64,000 bases of DNA from Runella slithyformis DSM 19594 (GTDB taxonomy: Bacteria > Bacteroidota > Bacteroidia > Cytophagales > Spirosomataceae), in NCBI RefSeq assembly GCF_000218895.1, contig NC_015703.1:1611501-1675500 (forward strand). Reading direction: 5' to 3'. The notes under the pieces are model-generated. The model saw only the letters and a program-made list of their open reading frames with translations. It searched no databases and was not told the origin of the DNA. This document shows positions 55,701-64,000 of the stretch, piece after piece. How positions within the stretch are numbered: position 1 is the stretch's first letter; every line of letters begins with the position of its first letter. Both the position numbers and the translations under genes were made by a program.

Positions 55701-58338
55701 GCGCCTGCGCCGTCGCTTTGGGTTTGCCGTCTTTATCGACCGCTACCAACCCAATGAGCACGGGCGCATTGAGACCCACGTAATTATCGGCCATTTTTAC
55801 GCCGTAAAACACCTCCTGCGTAAACACATCAAAACGCTTGAGGCGGTTGACAGGACGGCCTGTTTCATCAAAAACCGTGACGTAAATTTTGCCTTCCAGT
55901 GCTCCCATATCCCCGTACTCGGCGGGAAGCGTGAACGCTTCTTTGGCCAAACCATTATCGTCCGTCACGCCCTGCCGTACTACATTTTCAAACTTTACGG
56001 CAGCGTTATCGGGCATATCAAAAATGTATTCTTTGTAATTGGCGGCAAAAAAAGCTTTTCGTTTGAGCGAAAACTCCATTTCATAATTACGCCCCGACGC
56101 CGGAGGCCCAAAGAGGTTAAGCGCCGTCGCGTTGAGGGTAATGGTTTGACCGGTTCTGTAAAACTCCTGATTCGTTTTGGCATCTACCTTGATGCGATCG
56201 GGCATAAACTCCTCAATATTCAACTTTTTAGAAGCCAACAACACATCGTTGGCCGTGTACACTTCTACGCTGTACCCACCCGTCACGGCGGCTTTGTCAA
56301 GCGCCAAAGACGTTTCTATCGCACCTTCGCCGTTGGTGGAGACACGATAATTTTTAAGTTCTTTGCCGTTGGGCAGCAGCACTTTGATCTTCAACGGCAC
56401 TTCCCCTACGTTCTTCCGGTTTTGCTGACGCACCACCGTATTGAAATGAATGGTTTCGCCGGGACGATAAATATCGCGGTCGCCGTAGATAAAAGCTTCA
56501 AGCCCGGAGGTGTTGTCACGCCTGCCTTCCACGTCAAAGCGCGACGTTTCGACCTGCGTATCTTCCAAAAGGAGGTAATTAAAATCCGCCTCGCGGCTTT
56601 GGGCTTCCCCGCTGTGGGCCACCACCATGGCGATGGAAAAATTCGGTGCTTTTTCCGATAATTTTTCAAACTTAACCACCCCTTTGCTGTCGGTTTTGCC
56701 CGTCAGTACGGTCTGATTATTGGACGAAATAAGATTGATCTCCAGCTTATCAAGCGGCTCGGCGGTTTTGATGGAGTTGGCAAACACCCACAACTCATCC
56801 TTGCCCTGCTTCGCGATCAGGCCAATGTCCGACAATGACACCAGTTTGTTGGCGCGTTGATATTGTTCATCTTTCGATTGCACGCTCACCAGGTAAATGC
56901 CGCGAAAGGCATTGGGCGCATCCGGCAGGCTCAGATTGAGCGCTGAAACACCTTTTACTTTGGGCAGATTATCCGTTTCAACGGTTTTGTCCACGATCAG
57001 GTCGCTGTACGATTGGTTGTCATCTTCCTGGTAATTAAAGGCACCCGTCGGTCCCCAATTATCCTCCCCACCCAGATAGCCATATTCTTCGTAGCGGTTG
57101 TTTTTGAGGTATTGCAAGATGTTATTTTCGTAGATCTTCGCGATTTTTACCTGCACTTTGGGTACGTTCACGATCTGAAGCCCCACGTTGCGGGCACCTT
57201 TGGACGAAAGATACACTGCTTTTTTATTGACAAAGGCAATACTTGCGGGCATCAGGCCAAAAAACAGGTCTTTGCTGACCGCCTCTTGCAGCTGTGCGCC
57301 CAAAACGCCTTTCACTTGGTCGGTGAGGGTCAGTACGTAGGTATCGGTCTCGTTAAAATCGCCCCGAATGATAAAGCCGTTTTCGGTCAGTTCGGCCTTT
57401 GTCTGTACCGCGGGCTGAATGGAATAAAAGGTCGACAGGTCTACATTTTGAAGCTCTTGGGTGGTTACGACACGCACCACGCCCCGGTTGTTTTCAAAAC
57501 CCGTTTTTACTTCTTTTACTTCGAGGGTCGTGGCCGACGGAATCGTGCCCGAGAGCGTGATGTCCTCTTTGCTTGCGTAGGCGGTATTGGGCACTTTCAA
57601 CCCTTTTTCGACCGACAGTTCCAGCGGCTGCTCGTTCTTATCAGCAGCGGCATCGGTCAGCGCAACCGTAACGGCTTCCGACGTTTGCGATTGCCCAATG
57701 GAGGAAGTAAGCGATTTCTCTTCACTTTTCACCTTCAACTTTCCACCCACTTCACTCCCATTGACGGCGTAGTTGAAATGCAATTTGGCTTTGGCCAATG
57801 CTTTGCCCGTTTCGCGCGATTTGGTCCAGTAGGTTTCGGCTTCGGTGAGTTGCAGATAAGGCGTATGAAATTCGATCTCTTCGCCCGATACGTCGTAGCG
57901 TTTTTCGATGGTCTTTTTGGCCAGCTCTTTGCTCAGCTCGGCGCGGTACTCAGTGGCGGGCTCAAAGCCGCTCGCCGGCGAAAAGATCAGTTCGTTGGGG
58001 GCTGTCCACTTAAATTTCCCCGCCACGGCAGGGATAAATTCCACAAATTTGGTCGACTCCCAACTGTTCAGTTCCGATACGGGAACAATGTCTTTGTTGA
58101 ACGTAAAAACGAGATTTTGGGCCAGATTGATCTCATCCTCAAAATTTCGCCCCACCACCCGAATTTCGTTGAGTTTTCCACATTGTGTAAAGAAAAGTGT
58201 GGAAAAGAGGAAAATCAGAGCTATTCGGGATTTTACATTTAGAGCTATTCGGGATTTGAAATCCCGAATCAGTTCTGTTACGGATTTAAAATCCGTAACA
58301 GCAGAAGTGGAAAAGCGACTGCCGAACAAAGAGAGCAT
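52774..58338 (-). CDS. Alpha-2-macroglobulin family lipoprotein with thioester motif
   Basis: This is a large periplasmic protease trap. The lipobox FFTQC places the lipidated Cys at ~53. MG-type beta domains follow, including the A2M_N signature IYGDRDIYRPGETIHFNTVVRQQ (~620), the A2M domain (~1180-1250) and the thioester motif YPHGCIEQ (CxEQ, ~1395). Alpha-helical and receptor-like domains follow to residue 1854. Length and order are normal and the thioester Cys and Gln are present, so it is probably active. The N-terminal ~45 residues (VTDFKSVT, IRDFKSRIAL, VKSRIAL) are encoded by palindromic and direct repeats. No in-frame ATG lies nearer the signal peptide. No pbpC gene is adjacent. Confidence 0.88.
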   Translation of the reverse strand: MLSLFGSRFSTSAVTDFKSVTELIRDFKSRIALNVKSRIALIFLFSTLFFTQCGKLNEIRVVGRNFEDEINLAQNLVFTFNKDIVPVSELNSWESTKFVEFIPAVAGKFKWTAPNELIFSPASGFEPATEYRAELSKELAKKTIEKRYDVSGEEIEFHTPYLQLTEAETYWTKSRETGKALAKAKLHFNYAVNGSEVGGKLKVKSEEKSLTSSIGQSQTSEAVTVALTDAAADKNEQPLELSVEKGLKVPNTAYASKEDITLSGTIPSATTLEVKEVKTGFENNRGVVRVVTTQELQNVDLSTFYSIQPAVQTKAELTENGFIIRGDFNETDTYVLTLTDQVKGVLGAQLQEAVSKDLFFGLMPASIAFVNKKAVYLSSKGARNVGLQIVNVPKVQVKIAKIYENNILQYLKNNRYEEYGYLGGEDNWGPTGAFNYQEDDNQSYSDLIVDKTVETDNLPKVKGVSALNLSLPDAPNAFRGIYLVSVQSKDEQYQRANKLVSLSDIGLIAKQGKDELWVFANSIKTAEPLDKLEINLISSNNQTVLTGKTDSKGVVKFEKLSEKAPNFSIAMVVAHSGEAQSREADFNYLLLEDTQVETSRFDVEGRRDNTSGLEAFIYGDRDIYRPGETIHFNTVVRQQNRKNVGEVPLKIKVLLPNGKELKNYRVSTNGEGAIETSLALDKAAVTGGYSVEVYTANDVLLASKKLNIEEFMPDRIKVDAKTNQEFYRTGQTITLNATALNLFGPPASGRNYEMEFSLKRKAFFAANYKEYIFDMPDNAAVKFENVVRQGVTDDNGLAKEAFTLPAEYGDMGALEGKIYVTVFDETGRPVNRLKRFDVFTQEVFYGVKMADNYVGLNAPVLIGLVAVDKDGKPKATAQAQVEVIRMDYQTVVEKQNDQLRYSSKKREKVVYSNIVNFKNGLAEVRYVPTVSGEYEVRIRRISGSVGTPTTTGYSMISFYAYGWGSTSASSFEVSNEGEVLMEFDKPSYKVGDKATVLFKTPFVGKLLVTVERNKILEHTYLTTDNKSAEFSFSVGSEHLPNVFISATLIRPLDNSNLPLTVAHGFASVKVEDEDTKLPVEIVAVEKSRSKTKQKIRIKTARNAQVTVAVVDEGILQIKNFQTPDIHGFFYQKRALEVSSHDLYPFLFPELSLASTSSVGGDGYDLEKRINPLSNGRVNLVAYWSGQLDAGMSGEVEFEVDIPQFSGDLRIMAVAYKDNAFGSGNKNMKVADPIVISTALPRFLSPEDELIVPVNVTNTEKTAANVQVSLSVNGQLRNLQAKSQTLSIAPEKESRTSFVVKAAQGMGTGSVTVTVSNGKEKFVERTELTIRPAASLLKTSQSGVIAGGSTGTVDLSGNGLIPSTVSSKLVVSRSPMVQYAKALDYLLGYPHGCIEQTISKAFPQLYFADVVKSIAPKTYIVKTGESDYNPNFNVQAAIQKIESMQLPSGAVSYWPAGTEESAWGTAYATHFLMEAQRAGFEINPSALGRMLDYLTVKTGSPATEYDYTYDEASGYTQVTIASRSSLYSLYVLALGGKANRASMNYYKQNQQLLTSDTRYLLAAAFKQIGDERSYAALLPATLAETHSSRQLSGSFASPIRNIALTLNTLIETDANSLQIPTLARRLSQALNSTAYLNTQEAAFAFLALGKLAKKNTGSTVTAVVSSGKSVVGKFDGKDLLITKALNQKTQITASGKGSLYWFAQSEGLSATGSYVEEDAGLRVRKQFLNRNGQPLSTFRQNDLVVVKITLTSTDGSPVENVVVTDLLPAAFEIENPRLTEPRDMPWIKNPTTPDHFDIRDDRINYYTTANNTPKTFYYMVRVITKGMFTLGPVSADAMYSGDFRSYSGGGKVKVE
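58217..58301. repeat. Cluster of palindromic and direct repeats inside the A2M start
   Basis: Direct repeat AGAGCTATTCGGGATTT occurs at 58217-58233 and 58241-58257. ATTCGGGATTT-g-AAATCCCGAAT (58247-58269) and CTGTTACGGATTT-a-AAATCCGTAACAG (58275-58301) are perfect palindromes. A related palindrome with the same arms, ACGGATT..AATCCGT, occurs at 60548-60564. Confidence 0.85.
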
Positions 58339-58863
58339 TGGGGTAAGAGGTTTAGAAGTTAAGCGTATTAACGCTGAAATTACGGGAAATTGTTATCACA
58401 AAACAACAAAAGAATTTCCCATTTATTTCGCGGCCCCGAAACCCGCTTCCTCCTGCCGTCTGTACCTTTACGCCACGTTATTCAGGGCGTTTGCCACCTT
58501 TATTTTCAGGCTTCATTGCGTTGTTTTTGATTTGCGTCATCATCCTTATCTTTACCACTATGCAAATCCTTCATTATCGCAATTGACACCATCCAAAAAA
58601 TAGAGCGCCATCAGCTTACTCTGGTCAAAGGAAATGTGCCGATTGGAGAACTGTACCGCGAGGGTTTGGAACGGTTGCTGTTGCGATAAAAAAAGAGAGC
58701 CGCCCAATAAAAGGGCGGCTCTAATTCTAACAAAATTTTCGTCACTATTGCCGTTGGGGGTGTTTTTCACCCCCAACTTGGGAGGATTGGAATCTTGACG
58801 GTGTCTTCACCATAGCCGTCAAGGGTAAAATAGATACAGCGATTAGATGACCGATAAGCCTGC
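58339..58863. other. Intergenic region with remnant reading frame
   Basis: No complete gene is supported in these 525 bp. On the plus strand, an open frame without any start codon ends at 58689 (…GELYREGLERLLLR) and looks like a coding remnant. A minus-strand hairpin terminator follows at 58696-58722. Confidence 0.5.
58696..58722 (-). terminator. Terminator downstream of the ABC-F gene
   Basis: A 10-bp GC-rich stem (58696-58705 with 58713-58722) is followed on the minus strand by seven T. It serves transcripts coming from the ABC-F gene at 58864. Confidence 0.85.
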
Positions 58864-60797
<1,934 letters not shown>

Positions 60798-61082
60798 ATG
60801 AATACCACTTTCACCTCCGCTCCCGAACGCAATGAGTATTTGATGAAAATCGCCCGTCGTCGGGTGGGGTTTCAAAAACACACAATGGTTTATTTCATCG
60901 TTTGCTCCGTCATTTCCCTGCTTTGTTTGGCCGAAGGCGGCCGAGTGCCCGTTGACCTTTGGTGGGCTTGGGGCATCGGACTGGGCTTTCACGGCTTAGC
61001 CGCTTACGGCCCCCTGTTTGACGAACAAAAAGCCACGGAAGACGAATACCAAAAACTGCTCCGCCGGCAAAATGAGCAATAG
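60798..61082 (+). CDS. 2TM domain-containing protein
   Basis: This small membrane protein belongs to the 2TM family (often found fused to histidine kinases). Two helices, ~27-46 (MVYFIVCSVISLLCLA) and ~55-75 (WWAWGIGLGFHGLAAYG), are preceded by an N-terminal Arg-rich RNEYLMKIARRRVGFQKH. A charged C-terminus follows. There is no kinase domain here. It is closed by a terminator. Function is unknown. Confidence 0.85.
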   Translation: MNTTFTSAPERNEYLMKIARRRVGFQKHTMVYFIVCSVISLLCLAEGGRVPVDLWWAWGIGLGFHGLAAYGPLFDEQKATEDEYQKLLRRQNEQ

Positions 61083-61107
61083 CCATTGATTAAAATACCG
61101 GTATAAG

Positions 61108-61152
61108 AACGGGTTGAAGTTAGCTTTATAGGTTAAATTCAACCCGTTTTTT
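61108..61152 (+). terminator. Terminator after the 2TM gene
   Basis: An 11-bp perfect stem (61108-61118 with 61138-61148) with a 19-base loop runs into a T-run. Confidence 0.75.
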
Positions 61153-61262
61153 ACCGTAAAGCCTGACGATCCATAAGAACAGGTTGGATTTACTGATCAT
61201 TTAGTCAACATTTGTATCCGGCAACACGTTGGCTTAAAAAAAGCGGCAGAGACTCGAAAAAT

Positions 61263-61991
61263 ATGAAAAGAACGTTGGTCATAGGCGATATACACGGCGG
61301 CTTGAGGGCGTTGCGGCAAGTGCTTGAACGCGCGCAGGTGCAGCACGATGATACGCTCATTTTTCTGGGCGATTACGTGGACGGCTGGAGTGAATCGGCG
61401 CAGGTCATTGAGTTTCTGATTCAGTTATCGTCGCAACAATCCTGCCTTTTTATGAAAGGAAACCACGATATGTGGTGTGAGAATTGGCTCGACAACGGCT
61501 TAGCCCCCCACGTGTGGCTGATGCACGGAGGCAGCAGCACCGCAGAAAGTTACCGTTTTCTGGATATGACAACGCGCCGGAAGCATTTGGATTTCTTTAA
61601 TCAATTGAAAAGCTACCATATTGACGCTCAAAATCGTCTGTTTGTCCACGCGGGTTTTGCGTCTATCCACGGCCCGGAAGATGAGCATGACGACAGCAAC
61701 TTTCTCTGGGACCGCACCCTCTGGGAAACCGCGCTGACCATGGAACGCCGCAGCCGCCAAGACGACGGCATGATGCCCAAACGCCTGAAACTGTTTCGGG
61801 AAATATTCATCGGCCATACGCCTACGCTGAATTATAACTTAGATGTTCCCATGCACGCCTCTACGGTGTGGAATATCGACACAGGGGCCGCTTTTTACGG
61901 AAAACTCAGCATTATGGACATTGATACCAAGGAGTTTTGGCAAAGCGACACGGTGCAGCGGTTATACCCTGATGAGAAAGGGAGAAATTGA
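61263..61991 (+). CDS. Metallophosphoesterase (serine/threonine phosphatase-like)
   Basis: This is a cytoplasmic dimetal phosphoesterase of the PP1/PPP-like bacterial type. The three signature motifs are intact: VIGDIHGG (~6-13), GDYVDGWSES (~37) and GNHDMW (~65). HAGF and later GHTP (~178) are further metal or substrate ligands. The ATG at 61263 puts the first motif close to the N-terminus and is preferred over the upstream 61212 start. The substrate is unknown; phosphoproteins or nucleotides such as Ap4A are typical. Confidence 0.9.
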   Translation: MKRTLVIGDIHGGLRALRQVLERAQVQHDDTLIFLGDYVDGWSESAQVIEFLIQLSSQQSCLFMKGNHDMWCENWLDNGLAPHVWLMHGGSSTAESYRFLDMTTRRKHLDFFNQLKSYHIDAQNRLFVHAGFASIHGPEDEHDDSNFLWDRTLWETALTMERRSRQDDGMMPKRLKLFREIFIGHTPTLNYNLDVPMHASTVWNIDTGAAFYGKLSIMDIDTKEFWQSDTVQRLYPDEKGRN

Positions 61992-62056
61992 GGAATGACG
62001 AGTTATGAATGATACTACCGCATTATCATATACCTACCCTACAAGGGGGAATTGAT

Positions 62057-62752
62057 TCATCGCATCAATTCCCGCAGCACCTCCAGCGATCGTATCTCAC
62101 CCAGTCCTTCCAAATGAATTTTGAAGTAAAAAAGAAGGGTATCCAGCAACTTTCCTCTTCGCTGCCGATCCAATGACAGAGGATATTCGAAAGGCATCAA
62201 AATGAGATTTTGCATGGCCTCGCGCGCGAGTGCATCAAGCGTATGAGGATAGAGATTTTCTTTGAGCTGTTGCTCCATCTCATGGACGGTTTCGGCCCCA
62301 AAACCCAAATAGAAGGCAAATTTTGCCAAAAATTGGAGATGAAAATTCTCAAAATGTTCGTTGGCCTCTTCCAAAAAGATGATTCCTTCCATCAAAAAAT
62401 GAAACAGCGGCGGGTTGGCTTCTTCTTCGCGCAAGGTTTTGACCAGCATTTCGGTCTCAAACAGCGCAATGCTTGATTTGACAAAATCAAAAGGTAAACT
62501 CCGAAACGGCAAACTACACTTTACTTCTGCCAGGCGATGAATGGTTTGCTCTTTATTTTTATGATAAACCACCAGGTCCAATAAAGTGAGCGGTTGAAAG
62601 AGCGCAATGCGATTGGTTTTGGACTTGGCACTGCGGATGCCGTTGACGATGTAGCTTTGAATCCCAAAATCTTCGGTGTAAATTTTAACAATAATGGAAG
62701 TTTCGCGGTAGCGAATATAATTGAGGACAATACCGCGTGTTTTGTGGAGCAT
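62057..62752 (-). CDS. recO: DNA repair protein RecO
   Basis: This is a recombination mediator that helps load RecA with RecR. The N-terminal OB fold (~1-80) starts MLHKTRGIVLNYIRYRETSIIVKIYTEDFG, then IRSAKSKTNRIALFQPLTLLDLVVYHK. A helical C-terminal part follows. The ATG at 62752 gives 231 residues, the usual size; the longer frame upstream of it overlaps the argB start on the opposite strand and is unlikely to be translated. It is divergent from argB. Confidence 0.93.
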   Translation of the reverse strand: MLHKTRGIVLNYIRYRETSIIVKIYTEDFGIQSYIVNGIRSAKSKTNRIALFQPLTLLDLVVYHKNKEQTIHRLAEVKCSLPFRSLPFDFVKSSIALFETEMLVKTLREEEANPPLFHFLMEGIIFLEEANEHFENFHLQFLAKFAFYLGFGAETVHEMEQQLKENLYPHTLDALAREAMQNLILMPFEYPLSLDRQRRGKLLDTLLFYFKIHLEGLGEIRSLEVLRELMR

Positions 62753-62797
62753 GAGTGTAACTTTGAAGCGAAAATAACACAAAATGTACAGATTCTT

Positions 62798-63607
62798 ATG
62801 AAACCAAAGCTCTATGTGGTCAAGATTGGCGGAAATATAATCGACAATGCTGACGCGCTTCGTTCTTTTCTGACCTCCTTTGCGGCGTTGAAAGGCAATA
62901 AGATCCTGCTCCACGGAGGAGGAAAAATCGCTACGCAAGTGGCTGAAAAGCTGGGAATCCCCACCGAGATGGTCGAAGGACGTCGCATTACCGATCATGC
63001 CATGCTTGATGTTGTCACGATGGTATACGGAGGATTGGTGAATAAAAACATAGTGGCTACGCTTCAGTCGTTGGGCAGCAACGCCATCGGGTTGACGGGC
63101 GCGGATGCCGGCCTCATTCGGGCGCACAAACGCCCCGTCAATGACCAAGTCGACCCCGCGATCGATTACGGTTTTGTGGGAGATATTGATGCCGTCAACG
63201 GCAAACAATTGACCGCATTTTTAAAAAGTAAACTGCTCCCCATCATTGCTCCGCTGACCTTTGACCCAAGCTTGGGCGTAATGCTCAACACCAACGCCGA
63301 CACCATGGCTTCGGCCGTGGCCGTTGGGCTCTCCGAAGTGTATGACGTTAATCTGGTCTATTGTTTTGAAAAGAACGGCGTATTGCTCGATGCCGACAAT
63401 GACGATACCGTCATTCCCGTATTGACCCCTGAACTTTATGCTACCTGCAAAACCGCAGGAGCCATTTATAAAGGCATGATCCCGAAGTTGGACAATGCCT
63501 TCGCCGCCCTGCGCAACGGCGTGGCGGAAGTGACGATCTGCCACGCCGACCAACTTCGGCAGGCCCTCACAAAAAAAACCGCGGGGACCAAACTGACCCT
63601 TGGGTAG
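62798..63607 (+). CDS. argB: Acetylglutamate kinase
   Basis: This enzyme phosphorylates N-acetyl-L-glutamate in arginine synthesis. Motifs: VVKIGGNIID (~6-15), LLHGGGKIATQVAEKLG (~36-52, glycine loop), GRRITDHAMLDVV and GLTGADAGLIRA. The Lys-Gly rich C-terminal IYKGMIPKLDNAFAALRNGV is the substrate/ATP lid. The ATG at 62798 gives 269 residues, as expected of the non-regulated form. No other arg gene is adjacent. A RidA-family gene follows 57 bp later. Confidence 0.95.
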   Translation: MKPKLYVVKIGGNIIDNADALRSFLTSFAALKGNKILLHGGGKIATQVAEKLGIPTEMVEGRRITDHAMLDVVTMVYGGLVNKNIVATLQSLGSNAIGLTGADAGLIRAHKRPVNDQVDPAIDYGFVGDIDAVNGKQLTAFLKSKLLPIIAPLTFDPSLGVMLNTNADTMASAVAVGLSEVYDVNLVYCFEKNGVLLDADNDDTVIPVLTPELYATCKTAGAIYKGMIPKLDNAFAALRNGVAEVTICHADQLRQALTKKTAGTKLTLG

Positions 63608-63664
63608 CATAACTCACCGTTATCCATTTTCCAATATTTCCATTTTCCAATACTCTTTAAACAC

Positions 63665-64000
63665 ATGACTCCCGAACAAAACCTTGCCAATCTGGGCATT
63701 ACCCTTCCTTCTCCTCCCGCCAAAGGCGGCGTGTATACCCCCGTCGTTGTGACGGGCAACTTAGCCTACGTTTCCGGCCACATTTCCTTAGACCTCGACG
63801 GCAGCCTGATCGCCGGCAAAGTAGGCCGCGACCTGACGGCCGAAGAGGCCAAAGAAGCAGCCCGCAAAACGGGGTATCTGTTGCTCGCCACGCTGCGCTC
63901 TTATTTCGGCAGCTTGGACAAAATCAACAAAGTGGTGAAGATATTAGGTATGATCAACGCCGTTCCCGAATTTGAGCAACATGCCTTTGTGATGAACGGA
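63665..64000 (+). CDS. RidA family protein (partial, cut by window edge)
   Basis: This is a YjgF/YER057c/UK114-type protein, which deaminates reactive enamines/imines. The visible 112 residues start MTPEQNLANLGITLPSPP and contain GNLAYVSGHISLDLDGSLIAGKVGRDLTAEEAKEAARKT. The fold is consistent with the larger RidA-like subgroup of about 150 residues. It continues beyond the window, so the catalytic C-terminal Arg/Glu region cannot be fully judged. Confidence 0.9.
   Translation, partial: MTPEQNLANLGITLPSPPAKGGVYTPVVVTGNLAYVSGHISLDLDGSLIAGKVGRDLTAEEAKEAARKTGYLLLATLRSYFGSLDKINKVVKILGMINAVPEFEQHAFVMNG

Noticed and set aside
55285-56661. Long plus-strand frame opposite the alpha-2-macroglobulin gene
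   Set aside because: It is rich in His, Arg and Phe, without family motifs or a plausible start. It is the antisense shadow of a real gene.
58558-58776. Minus-strand 72-residue frame
   Set aside because: It runs through the GC-rich terminator hairpin at 58696-58722, and its residue pattern is not protein-like. The hairpin explains the sequence better.
62753-63208. Upstream extension of the RecO frame on the minus strand
   Set aside because: It overlaps the argB coding region on the other strand, and RecO family starts are at MLHKTRGIV. The extension is a shadow.

Overview
The window looks like chromosomal DNA of a Bacteroidota bacterium, most likely order Cytophagales (Runella/Spirosoma-like; this is inference). 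The evidence is a type-B (CHU_C) sorting domain and a PorE-like OmpA protein of the type IX secretion world, several ExbB/ExbD/TonB sets, DUF4296 and DUF2851 proteins, -7 elements of the form TAnnTTTG with a -33 TTG/TTTG, and few Shine-Dalgarno sequences. No rRNA, tRNA or CRISPR array was seen.

Layout. 1-9.2 kb: an M23 lipoprotein, a TonB-dependent receptor behind a TPP riboswitch (probable thiamine uptake), PAP2, TauE, DUF58, a DUF4296 lipoprotein and an ExbB/ExbD pair. 9.4-18 kb: a NUDIX-type regulator, gamma-glutamyltransferase, an alpha/beta hydrolase, a TVP38 membrane protein, dnaN, aroC and a BatD-like protein. 18-24 kb: a seven-gene minus-strand cluster (ExbB, ExbD, ExbD, TonB, a small membrane protein, a PstS-like lipoprotein, a TPR protein), apparently an envelope-energising and substrate-binding unit. 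24.6-33.5 kb: SDR oxidoreductase, type-B sorted adhesin-like protein, PorE-like protein, GH3-family enzyme, lytic transglycosylase. 33.5-40.3 kb: YceI, a polyprenol-phosphate-mannose-type glycosyltransferase, hemE, a DtxR/MntR regulator, an ECF sigma/anti-sigma-like/Spy-like set, and an Nramp transporter. 40.4-49.6 kb: a DUF748-like protein, a 1660-residue exported protein of unknown function, DUF2851, and an M28 peptidase.

49.6-52.8 kb is the accessory island. A visibly AT-rich two-gene unit (an AAA_15/OLD-like ATPase followed 5 bp later by a small protein with a PD-(D/E)XK-like core) is abutted by a complete IS630-family element. The element's left inverted repeat supplies the stop codon of the second gene. 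This is the best candidate for an uncharacterised, defence-like system here.

52.8-64 kb: a thioester-bearing alpha-2-macroglobulin lipoprotein whose long N-terminus is built from palindromic repeats, an ABC-F ATPase with an atypical second site, a 2TM protein, a metallophosphoesterase, recO, argB and a RidA-family gene cut by the window edge.
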